This document shows positions 1 to 7,657 of a stretch of 35,387 nt of DNA, in pieces. Source of the DNA: Acidobacteriota bacterium (GTDB lineage Bacteria > Acidobacteriota > UBA6911); contig JAFGTD010000004.1 in the NCBI GenBank assembly GCA_016934295.1, forward strand, positions 1-35,387, written 5' to 3'. Both the position numbers and the translations under genes were made by a program. The notes beneath the pieces were generated by a model, which saw nothing but the letters and a program-made list of their open reading frames with translations, was not told where the DNA came from and did not search any database. How positions within the stretch are numbered: the stretch's first letter is position 1; each line of letters opens with the position of its first letter.

Positions 1-411
1 CATGCCGCCGCCTTTACCCATACCACCACCTCCTGTACCCGGGGATGCTTCCATGCCGAAATGATCCGACACATTGGCTCCGGGACTCGTTTTATAATTC
101 CCTTTTTTATAGTTTTGAACAGCATCCTTCACGCTACCGGAAACGCCTGTCACGATCTGAATTCCTGCGGAGGACAGAACCTTAAAAGCATTGGGACCGC
201 AATTTCCGGTTAAGACCGCCTGTACGCCTTCATTCGCTATTGTTTGGGCGGCTGAAATACCGGCTCCGCCTGCATCCATGGCGCTGGTATTATCCATGGA
301 ACGGAACTCCATCGTATCCGGATCGACGAAGATAAAGTAGGGGCAGCGACCAAACCGTGGTTCAACCACAGTATCCAGGTCGATGCCGCGGGCTGAAATC
401 GCCAATAGCAT
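1..411 (-). CDS. NifX/NifB-type dinitrogenase iron-molybdenum cofactor domain protein, partial
   Basis: The frame is open for 137 codons from an ATG at 411 to the window edge, so the 3' end is missing. The start has a strong AGGAGG about 4 bases upstream. The product begins MLLAISARGIDLDTVV and contains EPRFGRCPYFIFVD, followed by a stretch (AGISAAQTIANEGVQAVLTG, then GNCGPNAF) typical of the small NifX/MTH1175-like fold, which binds Fe-Mo or other metal-sulfur clusters. The visible C-terminal part is Gly/Met-rich (GTGGGGMGKGGGM), as in many stand-alone members from sulfate reducers. Such proteins are common beside UPF0251 regulators and P-loop ATPases of the Mrp/NBP35 type. It is probably the last visible gene of an operon with the two genes to its right. 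The exact cluster handled is unknown. Confidence 0.85.
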   Translation of the reverse strand, partial: MLLAISARGIDLDTVVEPRFGRCPYFIFVDPDTMEFRSMDNTSAMDAGGAGISAAQTIANEGVQAVLTGNCGPNAFKVLSSAGIQIVTGVSGSVKDAVQNYKKGNYKTSPGANVSDHFGMEASPGTGGGGMGKGGGM

Positions 412-494
412 GTTTCCTCCTTGCTCTATTTTTATCTGCAGGTTACGTAAGTATGTTTGCCCCGCATTCTTAAAGAATTCATTTCCCCGGCGAA

Positions 495-1241
495 TTAAGA
501 CACCGCATCTTTAGGGCCTCGAATCATTGTAAGCCTCAGAACTCCCTTGATCTGTCTGAAATTGGCGCCCTGGCTTATACAGCGTATGGCCAGGTCCGGA
601 TCGATAACTTTCGTGCCCGATACGGCGTTAATCCCGTAATCAAAAAGGATGGGGGATAAAGGTGCGCTGTCCCCCAGCACAACCACAAAAGCGCCTGGAC
701 TGCATAATTGCAGCAGATGCTCGATTGTGCGATTGGTAAATGCGGTACCCGTGATGCCGACAACATCCGCATCGGGAATGACGTTTTCGGCTTCGGATTC
801 CGGGAGGTCGCCTTCTGTAGGATTCTTTTCAATGACCTGGAGTTCCCTGACCGCCTTCCGGAGATCGGGAATAAAAGGGAAGTGCCCCACAATCGCGACT
901 TTTTTGTCTCTCCCCTTCTCGGCAATCAGATCGCGGGCATTGAGGTTCCGGCAGGAAGATTCGTCGATATCGAGAAGGGAATTGATGGCGGCCATGCCGA
1001 TCGCCGATTCGATTATGCTTTGAGACCGGGTCATTTGGACCAGTTCCGAAGCGGTCCTGCTTAATAAAGTTCCCGGTCCTTTCATCAAGGGCGGCTCCTG
1101 TTTCAGTGCATCCCTCGGCAGGGTGGCCGCCAGGCCGCAGTTGCGGGTCAGGACTGCGCTATGGAATAAACCAACGCGGATATCCCTTACGGGGGCTTCC
1201 GTATTCAAGGTTGCAATCACGTCTTCTATTATCTTTGTCAC
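495..1241 (-). CDS. DUF4213/DUF364 putative heavy-metal chelation protein
   Basis: This 248-residue protein has the two-part DUF4213 (N-terminal, enolase-like) plus DUF364 arrangement annotated as putative heavy-metal chelation. The first half carries the RVGLFHSAVLTRNCGLAAT region and the IGMAAINSLLD helix. The second half is Rossmann-like (KKVAIVGHFPFIPDLRK, VVGITGTAFTNRTIEHLL, VVVLGDSAPLSPILFDYGI). The start is GTG at 1241 with GGAGG five bases upstream; no better ATG exists. It lies 36 bases downstream of the UPF0251 gene and 83 bases upstream of the NifX-like gene, all on the minus strand, so a joint role in metal or metallocofactor homeostasis is inferred. Substrate and reaction are not known for the family. 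Confidence 0.85.
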   Translation of the reverse strand: MTKIIEDVIATLNTEAPVRDIRVGLFHSAVLTRNCGLAATLPRDALKQEPPLMKGPGTLLSRTASELVQMTRSQSIIESAIGMAAINSLLDIDESSCRNLNARDLIAEKGRDKKVAIVGHFPFIPDLRKAVRELQVIEKNPTEGDLPESEAENVIPDADVVGITGTAFTNRTIEHLLQLCSPGAFVVVLGDSAPLSPILFDYGINAVSGTKVIDPDLAIRCISQGANFRQIKGVLRLTMIRGPKDAVS

Positions 1242-1277
1242 CGCTGCCTCCGCCTTTCGGCTGGAATTTGAATTTTG

Positions 1278-1733
1278 TCAGGAACGTCGTTTCTTTGCGG
1301 TACCGCTCCAGCCTATTCCCTTCGGGGAAATGGGCATAATGCTGGGTGTCTCACAACTGGGACATGATTCAGGCGGGGTCGATACCATGGTTTCGAACGG
1401 AACATCCCATTCGTGGCCGGACAGGCATCGAAAGCGGCGCACGGCCATTTCAAAATTGCCGCCTTCAATGCGCAATCCTTTCCCGTTAAGGAGAGCATCC
1501 GCTATTTTCCGCCGCGCCGCATCGAGAATGCGCGAGAAGGTGGTTCTTGAAATGCGCATTCTCGAGGCGCATTCTTCCTGCTCCAGCCCTTCAAGATCCT
1601 TGAGCCGTATGGCCTCCGCTTCTTCAACAAGGAGGTTCACTTCGTCCATGCCTGCCTGCGGGATTCCCGTAGGCGTGAAATGGTTGATTTGAGGCATGAT
1701 ACTGACCTTCCGTTGCATGCGTCGCCTTCCCAT
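1278..1733 (-). CDS. UPF0251 (DUF134) DNA-binding protein
   Basis: A 152-residue member of the UPF0251/DUF134 family, small helix-turn-helix proteins resembling sigma-70 region 4. The HTH spans about residues 35-80 (EAIRLKDLEGLEQEECA then RISRTTFSRILDAARRKI). A C-terminal section contains C103, H107 and the pair C124/C127 (CPSC), which suggests a zinc ribbon. The ATG at 1733 is chosen because GGAGGG lies about seven bases upstream and because family members begin with a short basic stretch like MGRRRMQRK. The same frame stays open to 1832 but lacks a ribosome site there. It heads a minus-strand cluster with DUF364 and NifX-like genes and is likely the local regulator. A promoter and an inverted repeat lie just upstream. 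Confidence 0.85.
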   Translation of the reverse strand: MGRRRMQRKVSIMPQINHFTPTGIPQAGMDEVNLLVEEAEAIRLKDLEGLEQEECASRMRISRTTFSRILDAARRKIADALLNGKGLRIEGGNFEMAVRRFRCLSGHEWDVPFETMVSTPPESCPSCETPSIMPISPKGIGWSGTAKKRRS

Positions 1734-1796
1734 ATGCCGGCCCTCCGGTTGTTTCGGGTATATGTCCTTTATTTGATAATTATGAACATATGACCA

Positions 1797-1860
1797 AAAT
1801 ATTAAGATAGTACTCAAGCCGCCGTTTATCAAGATTTCTTTTAGAGAATCCTTAATATTT
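1797..1860 (-). promoter_or_regulatory. Promoter and 10-bp inverted repeat upstream of the UPF0251 gene
   Basis: On the minus strand a TTGATA (1832-1827) and a TATCTT (1809-1804) are separated by 17 bases, a plausible sigma-70 promoter for the UPF0251 operon. A perfect 10-base inverted repeat, AAATATTAAG at 1797-1806 and CTTAATATTT at 1851-1860, flanks it. One arm overlaps the -10 element and the other lies upstream of the -35. That geometry fits an operator, possibly for autoregulation, but the regulator is inferred only from position. Confidence 0.4.
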
Positions 1861-1945
1861 CGTCAGTTTTTCGATTGAGCTGGACCGGTTACCGCTAAAA
1901 CCAGATGGCCAGGATTGTCTAATATCTTATTTCCTCCAGTCGGTG

Positions 1946-1951
1946 TATAAT
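1946..1951 (+). promoter_or_regulatory. TATAAT -10 element upstream of the DUF3857 gene
   Basis: A perfect TATAAT preceded by GTG lies 47 bases before the ATG at 1999. No convincing -35 sits 16-18 bases upstream; a TTGTCT at 1915-1920 is 25 bases away. It may work as an extended -10 type promoter. Confidence 0.3.
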
Positions 1952-1998
1952 CGGTTTATTCTTTCTGTCAATAGATAATCATAATTGGGGGGTGGATT

Positions 1999-4900
1999 AT
2001 GTCGGGTCCTCGCTCTGGCTTGATGGTATTCCTCTTTGCTCTTTGTATCTCATTCGGATTCGGACAGGATCCGGGGAAAAAAGATGGAAATCAAAGTTCC
2101 AGTGATTTTCTTGATCAGTCTATTATCTTTGATCAGATTTCCACCACAATCACTGTGCAGGAAGATGGACGTTATGAATCCGAAGGTTATTGCCTTGCCA
2201 GAGTGGGTAATGAAGGTGGAGTCGAAGAAATGGGACGACTGGTATTCGGCTACTGGTCGGGACACGAACGGCTCGAGATACTGACGGCCCGGGTCTTGAA
2301 AAAAGATGGAACTTACATTGAAGTTGGACCGGATTCCATAATTGAAGTTACCGAACCTTTTGCCGGAATCGCCAATCAGTATACGGACCTGCGACAGAAG
2401 CATATCATTCTGCCCGGACTGCGCCCCGGGGATGCGGTGGAGTATCGTGTAAAAACGATTCATTTCAAGCCGTTTTCACCGGGAAACTTCTGGTTCAGTC
2501 ACAGTTTTGTCAATGATGTGACGTGTCTGGAAGAAAAACTGAAGGTAAGCCTGCCGCCCGCGTATGAAATCCACCTGAAACATAAACCGGAGTACCCGCC
2601 GTCGATAAAGGATGAATCAACAGGCAAAGTTTATGAATGGACCCATACGCATCAAAAGGAGGATGGAATCAACGACGAAAACATAGAGCATGAACCATTA
2701 AGTGATGAAGAGATTGAAGAAGCAGCCCGGCCGGATATTCGGATGACGACTTTTGACAACTGGGAAGAGGTTGCTTCCTGGTACAGACCACTTCAGCTGG
2801 AAAGGATGGCACCGACGGATGCGCTTCAAGCTAAAACGGAAGACTTGATTCGTAACTGTAAAACCGATCTTGAAAAGATACAGGCAATTTATTCTTTCGT
2901 ATCGACGGATATTCGTTATATCAGTCTGTCTTTTGGATTAGGTAAATTCATTCCTCATTTCGCGGACGAGGTGTTAAAAAATCTTTACGGTGACTGCAAG
3001 GACAAGCACACCCTGCTTGCAGCCATGCTGGAAATAGCGGGGTATGACGCTTCTCCGGTTCTCGCAAATGTGTATGAAGATATTACGGAGGATTGCCCTT
3101 CCCCGGACCGTTTCAATCACGTCCTGACGGTAGTGCATCTTGGAGGTTCGGACGTCTGGCTGGACACAACAGTGGAAACAGCTCCGTTTCAGGTTCTTCC
3201 CGCTTTTCTAAGAAATAAGAAAGCATTGATCATTCATTTGCATGGTTCGGCGGAATTTTCGCAGATTCCCGGAGACGCTCCATTCCCCTTTAGGGAGGAA
3301 ATTGAGATTGACGCGGAGTTGTCTGAATCGGGCAAAGTTACGGGAAGGGTATGCTATCGGGCGCGTGGGGACAGAGAGATCCAACTACGGAACCTCTTCC
3401 GGCAAATTCCGGCTGCGGACTGGAATATAATAGCCGAGCAGTTGAATAGCACTTTCGATCTTCCCGGGGATGTGAGGAATACGACAACCACGGATCCGCT
3501 GAATACCCAAATACCGTTTCAGATCGATTATGAATTTTCGGGATTATTGAATATTTCCCAGAAATCGGACAAAAAGCAGACAGTTGCCGAACTGCCGCTT
3601 CCTTATTTTCTACCTCCTAAAGTCAGTATTGATAACTCTTCCGATCCAGAGCCTATAGACCTGGGATACCCGATTAAAAGAACGGCCCGCCTTAAAATGA
3701 ATCTTCCTGAAAATTTTGATGTAAACATTCCGGTTCCTGTCTCGGTTAAAAGGGATTACGGCAGCTTTGAGTCCATATATCGGATCGATGGGAATGTGCT
3801 GTTTGCTGAAAGAAACCTGGAAATACGTGCTCCGGAGATATCCGGAAGTCGTGCCAGGGAACACAATTCTTTTCACCAGACAGTCAAATCCGATTCAGAA
3901 CAATACCTGAGACCTTCCGCTGCTTTTATCGAAAGGGTTCTGAATACCGAAGAAGAGGATGCGGATAAGATCCATGAAAGCGCCTATACCGCTCTGGAGA
4001 ATCAAGATTATTCATTAGCGCTGAAACTCTTCAAGCGAACTATTGAGCTGGAACCGGAACACCGGTTTGCCTGGAACAACCTGGGGCGTGTTTATAGGAG
4101 TCTCGGGGAATACGAACAGGCGATTGAATGTTTTAAAAAACAGATCGCCATAAATCCTTATGATGAGTATTCCTATCAAAATCTTGGAGACGCCTGTATG
4201 TTACTTGCGCGTCTATCAGAGTCTGAGCAGGCGTACCGGAAGCATCTGGAAATCGACCCGCTGGATGACGTTGTCCATTTCAGTCTCGGGAGAATCTTAT
4301 TAATGCAGGGCAGGATTTCTGAAGCGATCCCGGAATTTGAAAACACTTTAAGGATCAAACCAGACAATGCGGATACCGAAATATGGCTTGGCATGGCATT
4401 ATTTTTGGATAATCAACGCGAGGAAGCCATTCTGAAATTTGAAAGAGCGCTGAAAGAAAGCTCCGGTACTGCTAATTTGAATTTAATCGCCCAAATGCTG
4501 GCAACCAGCAAATACAGAATGGACCTTGCCGAAAAGTATGCAAAAAAGGCGCTTAATATTTCAGAATTACTTCTTCGCAATATGCCGATTGAAATTGTCA
4601 AAATAAATCCCGAATTAACCGGTTACTTCGTCTCCCCCTGGACGACGCTCGGATATATTTACCTTGAAAAAGAGGATTATGAAAAAGCCGAGAAGTACCT
4701 CTTGAGCGCGTGGGAACTGGAACAAACCGGGCAAAACGCCTACTACCTGTCCTTGCTTTATCTACGGCGTGGCGACATGGAAAAAGCCATTCCGCAGTTG
4801 GCGATTTCATCCGTCGGTATTTATCCACATCCGGATGCTCGAAAGCTTCTGGCGGGGCTCGTAGAGGAGGAAAACATAGAGACCTTTAAAGAACAGGCAA

Positions 4901-5262
4901 TCCGGGATCTGGAAAAAATGCGAATGGTCGAAGTAAATCCCGGGATTGCGGAAGATCTTGAGGCCAAATTTTTGATTGTGCTTTCATCCAGCCAGCCATC
5001 TGAAGCCGAATTCGTTTCAGGCGATGAGAAACTGCGTGTATACGAAAAGCATTTATTAAACACGCAATTTCGATTCCGTACTCCGGATGATCAGCCGCTA
5101 CGTCTGGTCCGTCGTGGAAAGCTTAAATGTTCGCAGAGAGATGGAAAATGCAGGTTTATAGTTGATGTATCCAAAGCAGCATCCTCTCTTTTACGGGCTG
5201 TATCGAATAATGAAATCGATAATGTGGAAATCACCTCTCCACTGGGGCGCGGTATCGAATAA
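1999..5262 (+). CDS. Secreted DUF3857 / transglutaminase-like / TPR protein
   Basis: A 1087-residue protein with an N-terminal signal peptide (GLMVFLFALCISFGFG then QDPGKK). A DUF3857 domain follows at about residues 30-260, then a transglutaminase-like core at about 280-400. The core carries the expected catalytic triad: C333 in GDCKDKHTLL, H374 in RFNHVL and D389 in WLDTT. A beta-rich linker leads to tetratricopeptide repeats at about 659-825 and again at 879-940. The C-terminal 120 residues are not recognised. DUF3857-transglutaminase proteins are usually exported and of unknown substrate; TPRs suggest binding of a protein partner. The ATG at 1999 follows a G-rich ribosome site (GGGGGGTGG). 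The gene stands alone, divergent from the UPF0251 cluster. Transglutaminase, protease or peptide-ligase activity cannot be told apart from sequence. Confidence 0.9.
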   Translation: MSGPRSGLMVFLFALCISFGFGQDPGKKDGNQSSSDFLDQSIIFDQISTTITVQEDGRYESEGYCLARVGNEGGVEEMGRLVFGYWSGHERLEILTARVLKKDGTYIEVGPDSIIEVTEPFAGIANQYTDLRQKHIILPGLRPGDAVEYRVKTIHFKPFSPGNFWFSHSFVNDVTCLEEKLKVSLPPAYEIHLKHKPEYPPSIKDESTGKVYEWTHTHQKEDGINDENIEHEPLSDEEIEEAARPDIRMTTFDNWEEVASWYRPLQLERMAPTDALQAKTEDLIRNCKTDLEKIQAIYSFVSTDIRYISLSFGLGKFIPHFADEVLKNLYGDCKDKHTLLAAMLEIAGYDASPVLANVYEDITEDCPSPDRFNHVLTVVHLGGSDVWLDTTVETAPFQVLPAFLRNKKALIIHLHGSAEFSQIPGDAPFPFREEIEIDAELSESGKVTGRVCYRARGDREIQLRNLFRQIPAADWNIIAEQLNSTFDLPGDVRNTTTTDPLNTQIPFQIDYEFSGLLNISQKSDKKQTVAELPLPYFLPPKVSIDNSSDPEPIDLGYPIKRTARLKMNLPENFDVNIPVPVSVKRDYGSFESIYRIDGNVLFAERNLEIRAPEISGSRAREHNSFHQTVKSDSEQYLRPSAAFIERVLNTEEEDADKIHESAYTALENQDYSLALKLFKRTIELEPEHRFAWNNLGRVYRSLGEYEQAIECFKKQIAINPYDEYSYQNLGDACMLLARLSESEQAYRKHLEIDPLDDVVHFSLGRILLMQGRISEAIPEFENTLRIKPDNADTEIWLGMALFLDNQREEAILKFERALKESSGTANLNLIAQMLATSKYRMDLAEKYAKKALNISELLLRNMPIEIVKINPELTGYFVSPWTTLGYIYLEKEDYEKAEKYLLSAWELEQTGQNAYYLSLLYLRRGDMEKAIPQLAISSVGIYPHPDARKLLAGLVEEENIETFKEQAIRDLEKMRMVEVNPGIAEDLEAKFLIVLSSSQPSEAEFVSGDEKLRVYEKHLLNTQFRFRTPDDQPLRLVRRGKLKCSQRDGKCRFIVDVSKAASSLLRAVSNNEIDNVEITSPLGRGIE

Positions 5263-5307
5263 ATGCCTCCATGATATCAAAATTGGACCATAAGAAATTG
5301 TATATAA

Positions 5308-5682
5308 CTAATCCGCGTCCAGCCGGTTGAAGCAGTTTCTCTTCAGTATGCAGGAGGACAGGATAAAAAGTCCTATCAGGACCGAAAAGGGCGTCCGGTT
5401 TTTGCTGACCAGGATCAGCGGCGCCGCCATGATGGAAAGCTGCCGGACGATCCCGACGGCGACATTGAACATGTCCCGGGCGCACTGGTTGTTGGCCTTG
5501 AACTCCGGGTTCTTCTTCTGCACTTTTTTCAGTACCGGTTTCCAGAAACCCCATGGGCGTACGGAATGAACACCTGGTTGAAGAAGGGCCGGATCCAGGG
5601 TATGAAGGCGCTTTTCATTCCATACAATGCCCGTAGGGAATATTACGTTCGGAATAAAGAGACCGAATTTTTCATGAGGGGA
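5308..5682 (-). pseudogene. Decayed C-terminal remnant of a sodium:solute symporter
   Basis: The minus strand between the transporter stop (5683) and 5308 stays open for 125 codons with no credible start or ribosome site. Its translation contains RPWGFWKPVLKKVQKKNPEF, then CARDMFNVAVGIVRQLSIM and a last hydrophobic segment ending ILKRNCFNRLDAD. The order RPxGFWKPV ... DMFNVAVGI ... ILK...RLD matches, from memory, the cytoplasmic tail and last helix of sodium:solute symporter (SSS) proteins. Just upstream, a second frame reads IPWIRPFFNQV, which looks like the preceding FYxxV segment, so a frameshift near 5535-5570 is likely. The other 12 or so helices are absent. The piece is in frame with, and directly after, the stop of the upstream transporter, which is itself full length. 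This fills most of the 420-base gap. Confidence 0.55.
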
Positions 5683-7338
5683 TCATAGGAATATCAATAT
5701 GGAAAGAATCACCTGCGCCAGGATTATCTTGGCTACCATGGAAGCCGGATAGACGGTGGTGTACCAGATATTGGGAAGGTCGGTCTCGGTCTGCTGGTTG
5801 GCATAGACAAGGCATGCCGGCTGGGTCTGTATCCCCGACATCATGCCCATCACGGCAGACATCGGCAGCTTGAGGTATAAATTGCCGACCAATATTGTCG
5901 TAAGCGTGACAAAGGAGGTGAGTATCGCCCCGGCGGCGATCAATTCCCACCCGCCCGATTGGAAGGTTGTTCCGAAACCGTCTCCCGCTTTGGTCCCGAT
6001 GCCGGCCAGGAAAAAGACCAGGCCGACCTGGCGCAGGACCAGGTTGGCGTTGAAAGGCATTTCCCAGATAATCGGCCCGGTGCGCTCAATCCGCCCCAGT
6101 ATCAGGCCGGCTACCAGCGGGCCGCCGGCGAATCCCAGCTTGAAGCTCAACCCGTGTCCCAGCGGGATCGGAATCATTCCCAGGAAAACTCCCAGGACGA
6201 TACCCAGTGAAAGGGACAGGTAATCGGTTTCAGAGACCGATTTTAAAGAATCGCCGAAATACCGGGTGACACGGTCCATATTGTCCCGTTGCGTGATGAC
6301 CCGGATGCGGTCGCCCATCTCCAGAATAGTGTCGGGTGTCGGGACAATGTCGACATCCCCGCGTCTCAGGCGTGTGATGATGGCGCGCAGATCCCGGGTG
6401 ATGTGCAGATCCCGGATGTACTTTCCTGCGACGGCTTTGTTGGAAACAAAAATTCTTCTGTAGCGGATATCGCTTATCTCTTCAACCAGGTTCTCCGGGG
6501 ACAGTTCTCCGAATATCAACTTGGCCCGCTCAAGGGCGTCTTTGTTTCCAACCGCGACGATGTGGTCGTTCAATTCAAGAACCGTCGTGGATTGAATGAG
6601 TTCTGTACGGCCGGTTTCCTTCCGTATACGGCTTAGAATAAATCCGGAATTCCTGACCGGAGCAAGGGTTTCCTTGACGGTTTTACCGATGACGGCAGGA
6701 TTGGTTACAATAAAAGTACGGCTGTAAATAGCCGTCATTTCGGATTCCTTCTTAGCGTTGCTTTCTTCCGTCTCCCGGTTTCCTTTCAGAATCCGGTTGG
6801 AGATGAAAAACCACAGGATGACTCCAAAAACTCCAAATGGGTAGGTCAGGCCGTAGGTAACAACGGGACTTGAAATATATTGCTGATACGTTTCCGTAGG
6901 GAGACCGGTGTAGAGATTTTTGGTCGCTTCAACAACGGCGGCCAGGGCCGGTGTGTTGGTCAAGGCGCCGCAGAAAAGCCCGGCGGCACCCGGTGCGGTA
7001 AGTCCCAGGATGTTTTTTATGATAACGGTGACTGCGGCACCGGCCAGTAAAATCAGACCGGAAATAATGCTGAAACGAAGACCTCGCTTCCGGAAGGAGG
7101 CAAAAAACCCATGGCCGCTTTGAAGCCCGATAGCATAAACGAAAAGAACCAGTCCGATAATGTAGATGTGTTCCGGAAGATTCAGGCGACTGTCTAAAGT
7201 GCCGAAAAAGATTCCAACGAACAGTACCGCCGCTACGCCAAGCCTGAATCCGAAAATACTGATATTTCCTACCAGATAACCGAGCCCGATAACCGTGAAC
7301 AGCAGCAATAGAGGATTTTGCGCCAGCAGGTCCAACAC
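5683..7338 (-). CDS. AspT/YidE-family putative transporter with two TrkA-C domains
   Basis: A 551-residue membrane protein of the aspartate:alanine exchanger (AAEx; AspT, YidE, YbjL) family. It has the diagnostic duplicated membrane domain: an N-terminal half with GALTNTPALAAVVEATKN and a C-terminal half with GMMSGIQTQPACLVYANQ. Between them are two TrkA-C/RCK-C ligand-binding domains (about residues 205-290 and 295-375; VIGKTVKE, DHIVAVGN and GDRIRVIT). Length is normal for the family. The start is GTG at 7338 with AAGGA about seven bases upstream. Characterised members exchange aspartate for alanine, or other dicarboxylates, across the inner membrane; the substrate here is unknown. The TrkA-C domains suggest gating by a small ligand. 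Its 3' end abuts the symporter remnant. Confidence 0.88.
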   Translation of the reverse strand: MLDLLAQNPLLLLFTVIGLGYLVGNISIFGFRLGVAAVLFVGIFFGTLDSRLNLPEHIYIIGLVLFVYAIGLQSGHGFFASFRKRGLRFSIISGLILLAGAAVTVIIKNILGLTAPGAAGLFCGALTNTPALAAVVEATKNLYTGLPTETYQQYISSPVVTYGLTYPFGVFGVILWFFISNRILKGNRETEESNAKKESEMTAIYSRTFIVTNPAVIGKTVKETLAPVRNSGFILSRIRKETGRTELIQSTTVLELNDHIVAVGNKDALERAKLIFGELSPENLVEEISDIRYRRIFVSNKAVAGKYIRDLHITRDLRAIITRLRRGDVDIVPTPDTILEMGDRIRVITQRDNMDRVTRYFGDSLKSVSETDYLSLSLGIVLGVFLGMIPIPLGHGLSFKLGFAGGPLVAGLILGRIERTGPIIWEMPFNANLVLRQVGLVFFLAGIGTKAGDGFGTTFQSGGWELIAAGAILTSFVTLTTILVGNLYLKLPMSAVMGMMSGIQTQPACLVYANQQTETDLPNIWYTTVYPASMVAKIILAQVILSILIFL

Positions 7339-7458
7339 AGTCGATTCCTTTAGGACTTAAATACCGCATGAAAATTGAAAGATATAGCAAAGACGAGTAC
7401 CGGACAAGTGGCAATTCGTAGACTTTTATCCCTGTTGGCTTGTCGTCGGGCTTTCATT

Positions 7459-7547
7459 ATGGATCCCGGTTTCCCTCCGGTAAGGGCAGATAGATAATCG
7501 GTTTTTGACCATGAAGCCGGTGAGTGATAGGCTCTTCAGGGATCCAT
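7459..7547 (+). other. Candidate structured 5' leader RNA of the NCS2 permease
   Basis: A perfect 9-base inverted repeat (ATGGATCCC at 7459-7467, GGGATCCAT at 7539-7547) could close an 89-base domain. Inside it, three small hairpins can be drawn: CCCT/AGGG with loop CCGGTA; CGGTTTT/GAAGCCG with two wobble pairs; and GAG/CTC with loop TGATAGG. The result would be a multi-branched junction ending about 30 bases before the first start codon of a nucleobase permease transcript. I could not match it to purine, xanthine, preQ1, tetrahydrofolate or molybdenum-cofactor riboswitch consensus. The fold is drawn by eye only. Confidence 0.25.
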
Positions 7548-7579
7548 ACATTTTACCTGTGGAATTTGGAGGGACATAG

Positions 7580-7657
7580 ATGCAGCCGGCGACGATTCTG
7601 GAAGAAGCGATAGAATCCTGGCAGGATGTGCGCGTGGGATTCACCGATGAAGCTTGA
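7580..7657 (+). CDS. 25-codon upstream ORF overlapping the NCS2 permease start
   Basis: This ORF begins with ATG and has the best ribosome site of the leader (GGAGGG, seven bases upstream). The product starts MQPATILEEAIESW and ends QDVRVGFTDEA. It terminates at 7657, eight bases past the permease ATG at 7647, so the two reading frames overlap by 11 bases. Since the permease start itself has only a weak site (GTGGGA), translational coupling is a reasonable inference. It could instead be a leader peptide or a chance ORF. An in-frame TAG directly precedes the ATG. Confidence 0.35.
   Translation: MQPATILEEAIESWQDVRVGFTDEA

Noticed and set aside
5327-5569. 80-codon plus-strand ORF after the DUF3857 gene
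   Set aside because: It lies opposite the symporter remnant, whose minus-strand translation has recognisable family motifs; the plus frame has none.
7511-7579. 22-codon ORF ending in TAG directly before the upstream ORF of the permease
   Set aside because: No ribosome site, and it overlaps the candidate leader structure; a TAG read-through to join the two ORFs is conceivable but unsupported.
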